From the NCBI RefSeq assembly GCF_030816235.1, contig NZ_JAUSXT010000001.1, positions 744,001 to 808,000 of the forward strand: a DNA stretch of 64,000 nucleotides. Reading direction: 5' to 3'. A program made the translations under genes and the position numbers. Below, in pieces: positions 21,901 through 30,229 of this stretch. How positions within the stretch are numbered: the stretch's first letter is position 1; the number at the start of each line of letters is the position of its first letter. Origin of the DNA: Microbacterium sp. W4I4. Lineage in GTDB: Bacteria; Actinomycetota; Actinomycetes; Actinomycetales; Microbacteriaceae. A model generated the notes under the pieces. It did not search any database, had not been told where the DNA came from, and saw nothing but the letters and a program-made list of their open reading frames with translations.

Positions 21901-22690
21901 ATCTGCTTCGTCCGGCCGGCGCACCGTCCCCGGCGCACAGGCCATCGCTCGCGCATCGGCCCTGCTGCGTCTGGTCTCCGCGTCGGCGGATGGTGCGTCA
22001 CTGCTGCAGCTGGCGAAGGATGCCGATCTCAGCCGGTCCACGGCGCATCGCCTGCTGACCGCGCTGCGCCTGGAGGGGCTCGTCGATCAGGATGAGGCGA
22101 CGTCGCGCTGGATGCCGGGTCCCGAGCTGTATCTCATGGGGACAGCGGCGGCTGCGCGGTACGACATCACCGAGATCTCCCGCGACATCGTGCGCTCGCT
22201 GGCCGTGAAGACCGAGGAGAGCGCGTTCCTGTCCACGCGGCGCGCCGACGAGACGGTGTGCCTGATCCGCGAGGAGGGTCCGTTCCCGATCCGGTCGTTC
22301 GTGCTCAGCGAGGGTGTGCGCTTCCCCCTCGGCGTCGCGAGCGCCGGCATCGCGATCCTGTCGTTCCTGCCTGACCACGATATGGATGCGTACCTGGAGC
22401 GCCATCCCGAGCTCGAGGAGCGCTGGGGGCGCGCGCACGCACCGGGTCCGCTGCGCAAGCGCCTGGCCGAGACGAAGGAGCGCGGCTACGCCATCAATCC
22501 CGGTCTGATCCTGGCGGGGTCCTGGGGTCTGGGCGCTGCGGTCTTCGACCGGGAGGGACGCGCCGAGTGGGCGCTGAGTCTGACCGGCGCGGAGTTCCGG
22601 TTCGGTCCCGATCGGCTCCCCCAGCTCGGCCGCACGCTGCTCGCGCACGCCCACCAGCTGTCGTCCCGGATCGCCGGCGCGCGGCGCTGA
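21896..22690 (+). CDS. IclR family transcriptional regulator
   Basis: 264 residues: winged helix-turn-helix at about 15-75 (LLQLAKDADLSRSTAHRLLT), then the IclR ligand domain with LSEGVRFPLGVASAGIAILS. The start GTG 21896 was chosen because a -10 box lies seven bases upstream, as in other leaderless genes here; ATG 21872 in the same frame is the alternative and has no ribosome site. Divergence from scoA suggests it controls 3-oxoacid catabolism. Confidence 0.88.
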   Translation: MESASSGRRTVPGAQAIARASALLRLVSASADGASLLQLAKDADLSRSTAHRLLTALRLEGLVDQDEATSRWMPGPELYLMGTAAAARYDITEISRDIVRSLAVKTEESAFLSTRRADETVCLIREEGPFPIRSFVLSEGVRFPLGVASAGIAILSFLPDHDMDAYLERHPELEERWGRAHAPGPLRKRLAETKERGYAINPGLILAGSWGLGAAVFDREGRAEWALSLTGAEFRFGPDRLPQLGRTLLAHAHQLSSRIAGARR

Positions 22691-22715
22691 CCCGCCCGCC
22701 GTGCGATGCACTTCC

Positions 22716-22780
22716 GGGGCCGACACGCCAGATGGAGGACGTTTCCCGCGAATCGGTCCGACATCTGGCGTGTCGGCCCC
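22716..22780. repeat. 19-bp inverted repeat with 27-base loop
   Basis: Perfect arms (GGGGCCGACACGCCAGATG and complement) between the convergent IclR and hydrolase genes. The loop is too long for a typical terminator and has no T-run. It may be a bidirectional terminator or a copy of a palindromic intergenic element. Confidence 0.7.
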
Positions 22781-22814
22781 CAGAACGTAACGGGTCGCGC
22801 GGACTCCGAACGGG

Positions 22815-23702
22815 TCAGGTGAGCTCGGCCCGCACGAGTGGCGCCAGCATGTCCGCACCGCGCGCGCTCATCACGACCGTGTAGTGGTTGAGGTCGTCCA
22901 GGGCCATGTGCCGCACCTGCGGGAACGTCTCGAGCAGCTTCTGCAGGTGTGCGGGCGCGTACAGGCCCGGCGTCTCGTTCTGCAGTCCGCGCGGCACGGT
23001 GAGGAACAGGGTCGGCGTCGACAACGCGGCCAGCGCATCCGGCAGCGTGCTGCCCAGGTTCATGTCGGCGGTGTCCTCGGCCATGATCCGGTAGCTCGTC
23101 GCGGAGCGCAGCGCGCCGCCGTCGGCCACCAGATCGTAGGCGATGTACGCCTCGAGCTCGTCGCTCCAGTCTTCGGAGAAGGCCGGGTGTCCGCGCCAGA
23201 AGTCGTCCATGTAGGCGTCGACGCTCGGCCATCGCTGCGACAGCCGCTGTGCCACCGGACCGAGGATCATCGGCACGAGCTGTTCCGGATCGATGCCGGC
23301 CGGCACGTCGAGCGGCAGGCCGCCGTCCACGAGCACCATCCGGGACACCCGATCGGGATGCCGGTCCGCGAGCACCACTGTCACGAAGGCGCCCATGGAA
23401 TGTCCGACGACGGTCGTCTCGGCGATGTCGAAGGCATCCAGCACGGCGGCCAGATCGTCGGCGTGCGCCGTCATCCCGGCCGGGCCCTGCACGGCGTGGC
23501 TCGCACCGCGGCCGCGCAGGTCGGGGGCGATCAACCGCACCCCCGGCAGTCGGTCCACCAGGAACGGCCAGGCCAGGTGCGAGGAGGTGATGCCGTGGAC
23601 GAGCAGCGCCGTGCGGGTCGGGTCGCCCTCCGGGTCCCAGACCCCCACGCGTAGATCGCCGCCGGACACGGGCACCTCGACGGTTCGATAGGTGTGCGGC
23701 AT
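22815..23702 (-). CDS. Alpha/beta hydrolase
   Basis: 295-residue alpha/beta-hydrolase fold protein. The nucleophile elbow VVGHSMGAF is near residues 90-98, the oxyanion segment LLVHGITSS near 30-38, and the catalytic His probably in DDLNHYT near 271-277. No signal peptide. The start ATG 23702 overlaps the dehydrogenase stop by 1 to 4 bp. Its place at the end of the Liv/3-hydroxybutyrate operon suggests it frees an acid from an ester or lactone, but the substrate is unknown. Confidence 0.85.
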   Translation of the reverse strand: MPHTYRTVEVPVSGGDLRVGVWDPEGDPTRTALLVHGITSSHLAWPFLVDRLPGVRLIAPDLRGRGASHAVQGPAGMTAHADDLAAVLDAFDIAETTVVGHSMGAFVTVVLADRHPDRVSRMVLVDGGLPLDVPAGIDPEQLVPMILGPVAQRLSQRWPSVDAYMDDFWRGHPAFSEDWSDELEAYIAYDLVADGGALRSATSYRIMAEDTADMNLGSTLPDALAALSTPTLFLTVPRGLQNETPGLYAPAHLQKLLETFPQVRHMALDDLNHYTVVMSARGADMLAPLVRAELT

Positions 23703-24454
23703 CAGCGGGCGCTCCATCCGCCGTCCATGGTGTACGAGGCACCGGTGACCATGCCCGCGGCATCCGAGACCAGCCAGCCCGCGAGCGAGGCGACCTCGCT
23801 CGCCTCGACGAGCCGCTTGATCGCGCTCTCGGTGAGCATGATCTTCTCCACGACCTCGGACTCGGGGATGCCGTGCAGGCGTGCCTGATCGGAGATCTGC
23901 TTCTCGACCAGCGGCGTGCGCACGTAGCCGGGGTTGATGCAGTTGCTGGTGACGCCATGCGGGCCGCCCTCCAGCGCGGTGACCTTCGACAGGCCCTCCA
24001 GTCCGTGCTTCGCGGCGACGTACGCCGATTTGAAGGCGCTGGCGCGCAGGCCGTGCACGCTGGAGATGTTCACGATGCGTCCCCACCCGCGCTCGTACAT
24101 GCCGGGCAGTGCCGCGCGGATCAGCAGGAAGGGCGCCTCGAGCATGATGCGCTGGATCGTCCGGAACGCGTCGGGATCGAACTCCTCGATCGGGCTCACC
24201 CGCTGGATGCCGGCGTTGTTCACGAGGATGTCGGCCTGCAGCGTAAGATCATCCAGCGCCGTGGTGTCGGAGAGGTCGACGATCCACGTGTCTCCCCCGA
24301 TCTCGGTGGCCGCCGTCGCGGCGGCATCCGCATTGAGATCGGCGATGACGACATGCGCGCCGCGCCGGACGAACTCCTGCGCGCAGGCGAACCCGATTCC
24401 GCTCGCGCCACCGGTGACGACGGCTCGCCTGCCGGCGAGATCCTGCTCGGTCAT
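23702..24454 (-). CDS. 3-hydroxybutyrate dehydrogenase (SDR family)
   Basis: 250-residue short-chain dehydrogenase. NAD site TGGASGIG near residues 14-21, NNAG near 81, catalytic Ser in ISSVHG and Tyr/Lys in YVAAKHG. The stretch INPGYVRTPLVEKQI and the end GASYTMDGGWSA are typical of BdhA. It oxidises (R)-3-hydroxybutyrate to acetoacetate, the substrate of scoAB 2 kb away. Start ATG 24454 overlaps the TetR gene end by 4 bp. Confidence 0.9.
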   Translation of the reverse strand: MTEQDLAGRRAVVTGGASGIGFACAQEFVRRGAHVVIADLNADAAATAATEIGGDTWIVDLSDTTALDDLTLQADILVNNAGIQRVSPIEEFDPDAFRTIQRIMLEAPFLLIRAALPGMYERGWGRIVNISSVHGLRASAFKSAYVAAKHGLEGLSKVTALEGGPHGVTSNCINPGYVRTPLVEKQISDQARLHGIPESEVVEKIMLTESAIKRLVEASEVASLAGWLVSDAAGMVTGASYTMDGGWSAR

Positions 24455-25128
24455 CGTTCCATCCCCTTGATCGGAGTAGTGCTGTCCGGGCGCAGTGCCC
24501 GGGCGATGAATGCGGTCATGCCGTCCAGCACGGCCGGGTCGATCTGCGCGGGCGGTCGACCGCCGGCGTCCTTCTCCCAGAGCAGGTAGCGCATGCCGAT
24601 CAGCTCGCCGGCGCCCATCAGCGCCCACGCGACCACCTCGGTGTCCAGCTCCGCAGCGACCTCACCGCTGCGCTGGGCGGCCGCGAGTCCCGCCTGGTAG
24701 CCGTCCACGATGCGCTCGTAGTGCAGCCTGAGCATGGCGGGCGAGACGAACTCGGCCTCGCGCACGACGCGGTACAGCGCCGGATGCTGCGCGGTGAAGC
24801 GGAAGAACCCCTCGAAGCCGAGCCGCTCGGCCTCGATGCGTCCGGACGCTCCGGCCATCGCCTCGGACATCGAGTGCCGCACCCGGCTGTTCAGGTCGAG
24901 CACCAGCGCCTCGAAGATGGACTGCTTGCTGTCGAAGTACAGGTAGAAGGTGCCCAGCGCGACACCGGCGTGCTCGGTGATCTTCACGATCGACGCCTCG
25001 TGATAGCCCAGCTCGGCGAAGACCTGCTCCGCCGCCTCCAGCAGTCGCCTGCGGGTCTTCTGCCCACGGGAGGTCAGCGGTCGTCCGGTCGCCGACGAGA
25101 CCGGCGGATCCTCAGTGTGCACGATCAT
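24451..25128 (-). CDS. TetR family transcriptional regulator
   Basis: 225 residues. The N-terminal helix-turn-helix (about 28-68) includes VFAELGYHEASIVKITEHAGVA in parts and the classic end GTFYLYFDSKQ. The C-terminal ligand domain is of the type found with fatty-acid and CoA-ester regulators. Start ATG 25128 has AGGAGG in front and overlaps the CoA ligase by 17 bp. Being embedded in the operon, it probably regulates it in response to an acyl-CoA; this is inference. Confidence 0.88.
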   Translation of the reverse strand: MIVHTEDPPVSSATGRPLTSRGQKTRRRLLEAAEQVFAELGYHEASIVKITEHAGVALGTFYLYFDSKQSIFEALVLDLNSRVRHSMSEAMAGASGRIEAERLGFEGFFRFTAQHPALYRVVREAEFVSPAMLRLHYERIVDGYQAGLAAAQRSGEVAAELDTEVVAWALMGAGELIGMRYLLWEKDAGGRPPAQIDPAVLDGMTAFIARALRPDSTTPIKGMER

Positions 25129-26668
25129 GATTCTCCTCCTGCGCGTTTCGCAGCTGCTGCGCCCGACGACGCAGCTGGGCTCTGGCGACCTTCTCGATCG
25201 TGGAGCGCGGAAGCTCGGCGACGAACTCGATGTGCGCGGGGAGCTTGAACGAGGCCAGTCGCTCTGCGGCGAAGGCCCGCAGCTCATCCGCGGAGATCGG
25301 CGCTGCCGACACGACGAACGCGAAGCCCCGCTCGCCCCAGGTGTCATCCGGCACACCGACCACGGCGCACGCCGCGACCAGTGGGTGGGAGCTCAGCGCA
25401 CGCTCGACCTCGGCGGGGGCGACGTTCTCACCGCCGGAGACATAGATCTCCTTGAGGCGATCGATGACATGGTGGATGCCGTCGGCGTCTCGTCGCAGCA
25501 GATCGCCGGTGCGCAGCCAGCCGCCCTGCTTGGCGCGTGCAGTGGCCTCGGGGTCGTCGAGGTAGCCGGCGAAGACGCTGGATCCGCGCACCCACAACTC
25601 ACCCGTGGCGGGCCCTGCGAGTTCGAGTCCCGTCGCCGGGTCGGCGAGTCGCGCGTCGACACCCGGGTAGGGGCGCCCGACCGCGCCGGGGTGCGCGGCG
25701 ATGAGGTGCGGGGCGAGGTAGAGCACGTTGGGTCCCGCTTCCGTGAGCCCATAGCCCTGGGTGAACGCCACGCCGCGCTGCGCCCAGCTCGCGACGAGCT
25801 CCTCGGGGATGGTCGCTCCCCCGGCGACGACGCGTCGCAGGCTGGACAGGTCGGCCGATGCCCAGAGCGGATGCCGCTGCAGCATCCGGTACTGCGTCGG
25901 CACGCCCATCATCGCCGTCACGCCGCGCTCGGAGATCAGCTGCAGCACCCGGCCCGGATCGAAGGAGCGCTCGAGCACGACCGTCGCGCCGCGCCACCAG
26001 GCCTGCAGGGGCTGCACATTCCAGGCGGCCACGTGATACTGCGGCAGCATCGCCAGCACGACGTCGTCGGCGCTCAGCGGCATCGCCCGATCCAGTGCCA
26101 GGTTGTTCCAGAAGCAGTTCTCCTGGGTGAGGACGACGCCCTTGGGCGCGGCCTCGCTGCCGGAGGTGTAGATGATCAGCAGCGGATCGTCGTCCCGCGC
26201 CGGGCGCGCCGGTGCGGAGCGCGCGGCCCTCGGCGCCTCGCGTTCGACCCCGGAGACGCCGAGCGGTGCGTGCGGTGCTGCGGACTGCGCCAGCTCGAGC
26301 GCGGCCGCGGAGAGAGAGCAGTGCTCGTCCTCGATCAGCAGGAGCGCCGGGTCGGTGCGGGTGATGAGATCCGCGAGCTCGGCCGGAGTCAACCGCCAGG
26401 ACAGCGGGACCAGTGCGATCCCCAACTCGGCGCACGCGAAGAACGTCACGATGTGATCGGTGGAGTTGCCGGAGACCGTCGCGATGCGCTGGCCGGCGCC
26501 GTAACCGGCATCCGTCAGCAGCCGCGCGAGAGCGGCGGTGCGAGCCGCCAGAGCCGCGTAGTCGGTGCGCACGCCGCGGTCGTCCACGGCGATGCGCGCA
26601 GGCGCGGCAGCGGCGCTGTCGCTCAGCCAGCGGCCGATGGTGTGGGGTCCCGCCATGGCATCCATCAT
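25112..26668 (-). CDS. AMP-dependent acyl-CoA ligase
   Basis: 518-residue ANL-superfamily ligase that activates a carboxylic acid with ATP and CoA. The P-loop reads YTSGSEAAPKGV, a variant of YTSGTTGxPKG; further motifs are YGLTEAG, GELWVRGSS, GWLRTGDL, and DRLKEIYVSGGENV. The C-terminal catalytic Lys is in STIEKVAR. The start ATG 26668 overlaps the livM stop (ATGA). The substrate is not evident; short or medium fatty acids, hydroxy acids or aryl acids are possible. Confidence 0.9.
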   Translation of the reverse strand: MMDAMAGPHTIGRWLSDSAAAAPARIAVDDRGVRTDYAALAARTAALARLLTDAGYGAGQRIATVSGNSTDHIVTFFACAELGIALVPLSWRLTPAELADLITRTDPALLLIEDEHCSLSAAALELAQSAAPHAPLGVSGVEREAPRAARSAPARPARDDDPLLIIYTSGSEAAPKGVVLTQENCFWNNLALDRAMPLSADDVVLAMLPQYHVAAWNVQPLQAWWRGATVVLERSFDPGRVLQLISERGVTAMMGVPTQYRMLQRHPLWASADLSSLRRVVAGGATIPEELVASWAQRGVAFTQGYGLTEAGPNVLYLAPHLIAAHPGAVGRPYPGVDARLADPATGLELAGPATGELWVRGSSVFAGYLDDPEATARAKQGGWLRTGDLLRRDADGIHHVIDRLKEIYVSGGENVAPAEVERALSSHPLVAACAVVGVPDDTWGERGFAFVVSAAPISADELRAFAAERLASFKLPAHIEFVAELPRSTIEKVARAQLRRRAQQLRNAQEENHDRAH

Positions 26669-27783
26669 GGCGCGACCGCCTGCCGGTCGATCTGCTGCTC
26701 GAGCGCGTCGAGAGCGCCACCCTCCTGCACTCCGCCGTCCCTGGCGCCCCGACGCCGGCGCATCCAGGAGTCGACCGTGCCGGCGATCCCGCCCGGCAGG
26801 AACATGACCACGAGGATGAACAGCACGCCGAGGATGAACAGCGGCTCCGAGAGCGGCACGCGCAGCACGTCGGGCAGCTGCTGGATGCCGTCTGCGCGGG
26901 CGAGCACGGTGAGGCGCTGATCGAGGATCGTGTAGAGCACGCCGCCCAGAACCGCGCCCCAGCGGAACCCGACGCCGCCGAGTACCACCATGACCAGCAC
27001 GGTGATGGTGAGGTCGGCGCCGACCGCGCTGGGCTGGGTGCCCGACTGCAGCAGCAGGTAGGCGATGCCGGCCAGTGATGCGCAGAGCCCGGCGATCACG
27101 AAGACGAGCAGTTTGGCGCGGGCGGGATGCAGACCCAGCACCCGCACGCGCAGGTCGTTCTCGCGTGCGGCCGCGGCGAGGTGGCCGAGCCGCGAGCGGT
27201 CGACCCAGAGCACGATCAGGTACACGATCACGACGACGGCAAGCGAGACCCAGTACAGGTTGCGGGTGTTGACGACGCCGACGAGCCAGTCGGGAACACC
27301 GTCGGTGTTCAGACCGAGGCCCTCTTCTCCGCCGGTGATCGCCTGGTTGCGGCGCACGAGCACGGATCCGGCCTGTGCGAACGCGAGGGTGACCATCGCG
27401 AAGGGGATGCCGTTGACACGCATGGCGACCGCGCCGGTGACCACCGCGATCACGATGCCGCCCAGCAGTGCCGCGAACACGCCGGGCACCAGGGGCAGCT
27501 GCGCGGCCTCGAGCACGATGCCCAGTCCGTAGGCGCCGGCGCCGAAGTACAGCGCGTGTCCGAAGGAGAGCATCCCGGCCGTGCCGAGCATCAGGTTGTA
27601 CGACAGCGCGAGAGCGGCGAAGACCATGCACAGCGACATCAGGGCGAGCGATCCGGGCGTGTACGTCGGGCCCGGCAGCACGCCCGGGATCGACAGGTTC
27701 AGCATCGGCAGCAGGGCCAGGACCACGACGAGCACCGCGCCCACGATGAACGGGAGAAGGCGGGAGAAACGGGTGGTGCGCAT
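26665..27783 (-). CDS. livM: Branched-chain-type ABC transporter permease LivM
   Basis: 372 residues, with 9 to 10 membrane segments and the LivM family segment YNLMLGTAGMLSFGHALYFG near residues 62-81. It forms the membrane channel with LivH. A charged C-terminal tail of about 35 residues follows the last segment. It starts 2 bp after livH and is coupled to the CoA ligase. Confidence 0.92.
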   Translation of the reverse strand: MRTTRFSRLLPFIVGAVLVVVLALLPMLNLSIPGVLPGPTYTPGSLALMSLCMVFAALALSYNLMLGTAGMLSFGHALYFGAGAYGLGIVLEAAQLPLVPGVFAALLGGIVIAVVTGAVAMRVNGIPFAMVTLAFAQAGSVLVRRNQAITGGEEGLGLNTDGVPDWLVGVVNTRNLYWVSLAVVVIVYLIVLWVDRSRLGHLAAAARENDLRVRVLGLHPARAKLLVFVIAGLCASLAGIAYLLLQSGTQPSAVGADLTITVLVMVVLGGVGFRWGAVLGGVLYTILDQRLTVLARADGIQQLPDVLRVPLSEPLFILGVLFILVVMFLPGGIAGTVDSWMRRRRGARDGGVQEGGALDALEQQIDRQAVAP

Positions 27784-27785
27784 GA

Positions 27786-28661
27786 TCAGGCCCTCTTTCC
27801 CATCAGACCGGCCGGTCGCACCAGGAGCACGACCGCGAGCAGGATCACGACGATGAAGTCACCGGTGCCGCCGAGGTAGGTGTTGGCGATCTGCTGCATC
27901 GTGGCCACGAGCACTGAGGCGATCGCCGCGCCCGTGAGCGACCCCAGTCCTCCGACCACGGTGACGATGAAGGCGAAGATCAGCAGCGTCGAGCCCATGT
28001 GCGCCGAGACGTAGGTCAGCGCGTGCATCGCGAGGACTCCCCCGATGCCGGCTGCCGCGCCGCCGATCGCGAACACGAGCGTGAAAGAGCGTCGCACGTC
28101 GATGCCGAGCGCGGTGACCATGGCCCGGTTCTCGACGCCGGCGCGGATGATCATGCCGTAGCGGGTCTTCTTCAGGAAGATCACGAGGCCAGTGAGGACG
28201 AGACCTGCCGCGATGATCAGCACCCAGTACTTGTTCGGGATGCTGGCGCCGAGCACCGACGTGGTCTCGCCGAGCCACGGCGGGCCGGCGATCGTGATCG
28301 GGTCGGTGCCCCAGATGCCCTCGAAGAGTGCGACGGCGGCGAACGAGAGACCGACGGTGACGAGCACCTGCTCGATGTGGCGTTCGTACAGCGGCCGGAT
28401 CAGCAGCAGCTCCGTGCCCGCCGCGAAGAGGGCACCGACCACCGCCCCGACCAGGATGGAGAGCAGGAACCCGCCCCAGCTGGTCACGCCGATCGCCTGA
28501 GCGACGGCCCAGCCGACGAACGCGCTGAGGGTGAGGAAGGCGCCATGCGCGAAGTTCAGCACGTGCATGAGCCCGTAGATCAGGCTCAGACCGCTGGCGA
28601 CGAGGAAGTACAGCGCGCCGAGGCCCAGGCCGATGATGAGGGTCAGGATGAGGGTGCTCAC
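27786..28661 (-). CDS. livH: Branched-chain-type ABC transporter permease LivH
   Basis: 291 residues, with about eight membrane segments and the LivH hallmark SLIYGLMHVLNFAHGAF near residues 27-43. It starts at GTG 28661, four bases inside the end of livF. Liv-type systems carry branched amino acids, but also urea, amides and various carboxylates. Confidence 0.92.
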   Translation of the reverse strand: MSTLILTLIIGLGLGALYFLVASGLSLIYGLMHVLNFAHGAFLTLSAFVGWAVAQAIGVTSWGGFLLSILVGAVVGALFAAGTELLLIRPLYERHIEQVLVTVGLSFAAVALFEGIWGTDPITIAGPPWLGETTSVLGASIPNKYWVLIIAAGLVLTGLVIFLKKTRYGMIIRAGVENRAMVTALGIDVRRSFTLVFAIGGAAAGIGGVLAMHALTYVSAHMGSTLLIFAFIVTVVGGLGSLTGAAIASVLVATMQQIANTYLGGTGDFIVVILLAVVLLVRPAGLMGKRA

Positions 28662-29368
28662 TTGTGCTCCTCCGCGCTGACGCCCAGCAGGCGTCGGGTC
28701 AGGTCGGCGTCGTCGAGGATCTCGGATGCCCGGCCGACGAGCGCCACGCGTCCGTCGGCGATCACGATGGCCTGATCGGCCAGTCGGCGGACGACATCGA
28801 GGTTCTGCTCGACGAGCAGCATGGGAACGATGCGGGCGGCCTCGGCGAGCGCATCGGCCACCTCGGTGACGATCTTGGGCGCGAGCCCCTTGGTGGGCTC
28901 GTCCACGAGCAGCAGTCGGTTGTCGTTCAGCAGTGCGCGCGCGACCGACACCATCTGCTGCTGCCCTCCGGAAAGGGTGCCCGCACGCTGATCGCGCCGG
29001 GTGACGAGGTCGGGGAAGAGCTGGGCGACGAAATCGCGGCGCGGCTCGCGCTGGCGTTCGGCGAGGGCGAGGTTCTCGGCGACCGTGAGCCCCGCGAAGA
29101 CGTCGCGGTCCTCTGGGACGTAGCCGACGCCGCGCTGCACGATGCGGTGCGTGCTGAGGCCGTCGATCCGCTCGCCGTCCAGCAGCACCTCCCCCTTGCG
29201 GGAGATGAGGCCGAGGATGCCGCGCAGCGTGGAGGTCTTGCCGGCGCCGTTGCGGCCCAGGACGGCCGTGATGCCGGTCGCAGGGACGTCGAAGGTGACA
29301 TCCTCGACGACCTGCTGGCCGGCGATGGATGCGCGCAGGTTCCGCACCTGCAGGATCGGGGCGCTCAC
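28658..29368 (-). CDS. livF: Branched-chain-type ABC transporter ATPase LivF
   Basis: 236 residues. Walker A GRNGAGKTS is near residues 34-42, signature LSGGQQQ near 130, and Walker B LLLVDEPTKGLAP near 152-164. The start is GTG 29368 overlapping the livG stop (GTGA); an upstream ATG at 29401 would add a low-complexity stretch read from livG. Confidence 0.92.
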   Translation of the reverse strand: MSAPILQVRNLRASIAGQQVVEDVTFDVPATGITAVLGRNGAGKTSTLRGILGLISRKGEVLLDGERIDGLSTHRIVQRGVGYVPEDRDVFAGLTVAENLALAERQREPRRDFVAQLFPDLVTRRDQRAGTLSGGQQQMVSVARALLNDNRLLLVDEPTKGLAPKIVTEVADALAEAARIVPMLLVEQNLDVVRRLADQAIVIADGRVALVGRASEILDDADLTRRLLGVSAEEHK

Positions 29369-30177
29369 TTCGGCTCGCTCCGCTCGCTCAGTGCATCGCA
29401 CGCGTCGCTCGTCCCCAGGTAGGCGCTCTGCACGGTCGTGTTCTCCATGATCCGCTGCGGGGTGTCGACGGCGATGATGCTGCCGAAGTACATCACGGCC
29501 ACCAGGTCCACCAGTCCCATCAGGACCTCGATGTGGTGCTCGACCATCAGCACCGTGCAGCCGGTCTCGGCCTGCAGGCCCCGGATGCTGTCCACGAGCC
29601 CGGCCACGTCGCCGGAGGCGACCCCCGCCATGGGCTCGTCGAGCAGCACCAGGCGGGACCGTGTGGCCAGCAGCACGGCGATCTCGAGCTTGCGCTTGTC
29701 GCCATGGCTGATGTCTCCTGCTCGCGCATCGAGTCGATGCCCGAGGCCCACCGAGCGCAGCAGTTCCTCGGCGCGGATGCTGGCGGCATCCGTGCGCCTC
29801 GGGAAGTGGAACAGCGAATAGCTGCCCGGCTGGGTCGCCTGCACCGCCGTGCGCACGTTCTCGAGCACCGTCAGCTGCGGGAACAGGCTGGAGGTCTGGA
29901 AGGTCCTGCCCAGTCCCGCCCGCGCACGCTGCGGCACGCTGGCGCGGGTGATGTCCACGCCGTCCATCAGGATGCGTCCGGCGGTGGGCCGGATGACTCC
30001 CGAGACGGCGTTGAACAGCGTGGTCTTGCCTGCGCCGTTCGGTCCGATGACTCCGACCAGGGCGCCCGGCTCGACGGAGAGGTCGACGTCCTTGAGGATC
30101 GTCGCCCCTCCGATGTCGAGGCCGAGGCCCTCGATCCGGAGCGACGCTCCGGTCGCGGACGGGACTGGGGTGCTCAC
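29365..30177 (-). CDS. livG: Branched-chain-type ABC transporter ATPase LivG
   Basis: 270 residues. Walker A GPNGAGKTT, the LivG segment GLGRTFQTSSLFPQLTVLENV (in two parts here), a signature degenerated to ISHGDKR in place of LSxGQ, and Walker B LVLLDEPMAG. The start GTG 30177 has GGAGG seven bases ahead; ATG 30210 in frame is an alternative with AGGA. The altered signature motif is common in LivG proteins. Confidence 0.9.
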   Translation of the reverse strand: MSTPVPSATGASLRIEGLGLDIGGATILKDVDLSVEPGALVGVIGPNGAGKTTLFNAVSGVIRPTAGRILMDGVDITRASVPQRARAGLGRTFQTSSLFPQLTVLENVRTAVQATQPGSYSLFHFPRRTDAASIRAEELLRSVGLGHRLDARAGDISHGDKRKLEIAVLLATRSRLVLLDEPMAGVASGDVAGLVDSIRGLQAETGCTVLMVEHHIEVLMGLVDLVAVMYFGSIIAVDTPQRIMENTTVQSAYLGTSDACDALSERSEPK

Positions 30178-30229
30178 CTCGCCTCCCTCCGGTCGCTCAG
30201 TACGCCGCATCGTGTCCTGATCCTCCGGG

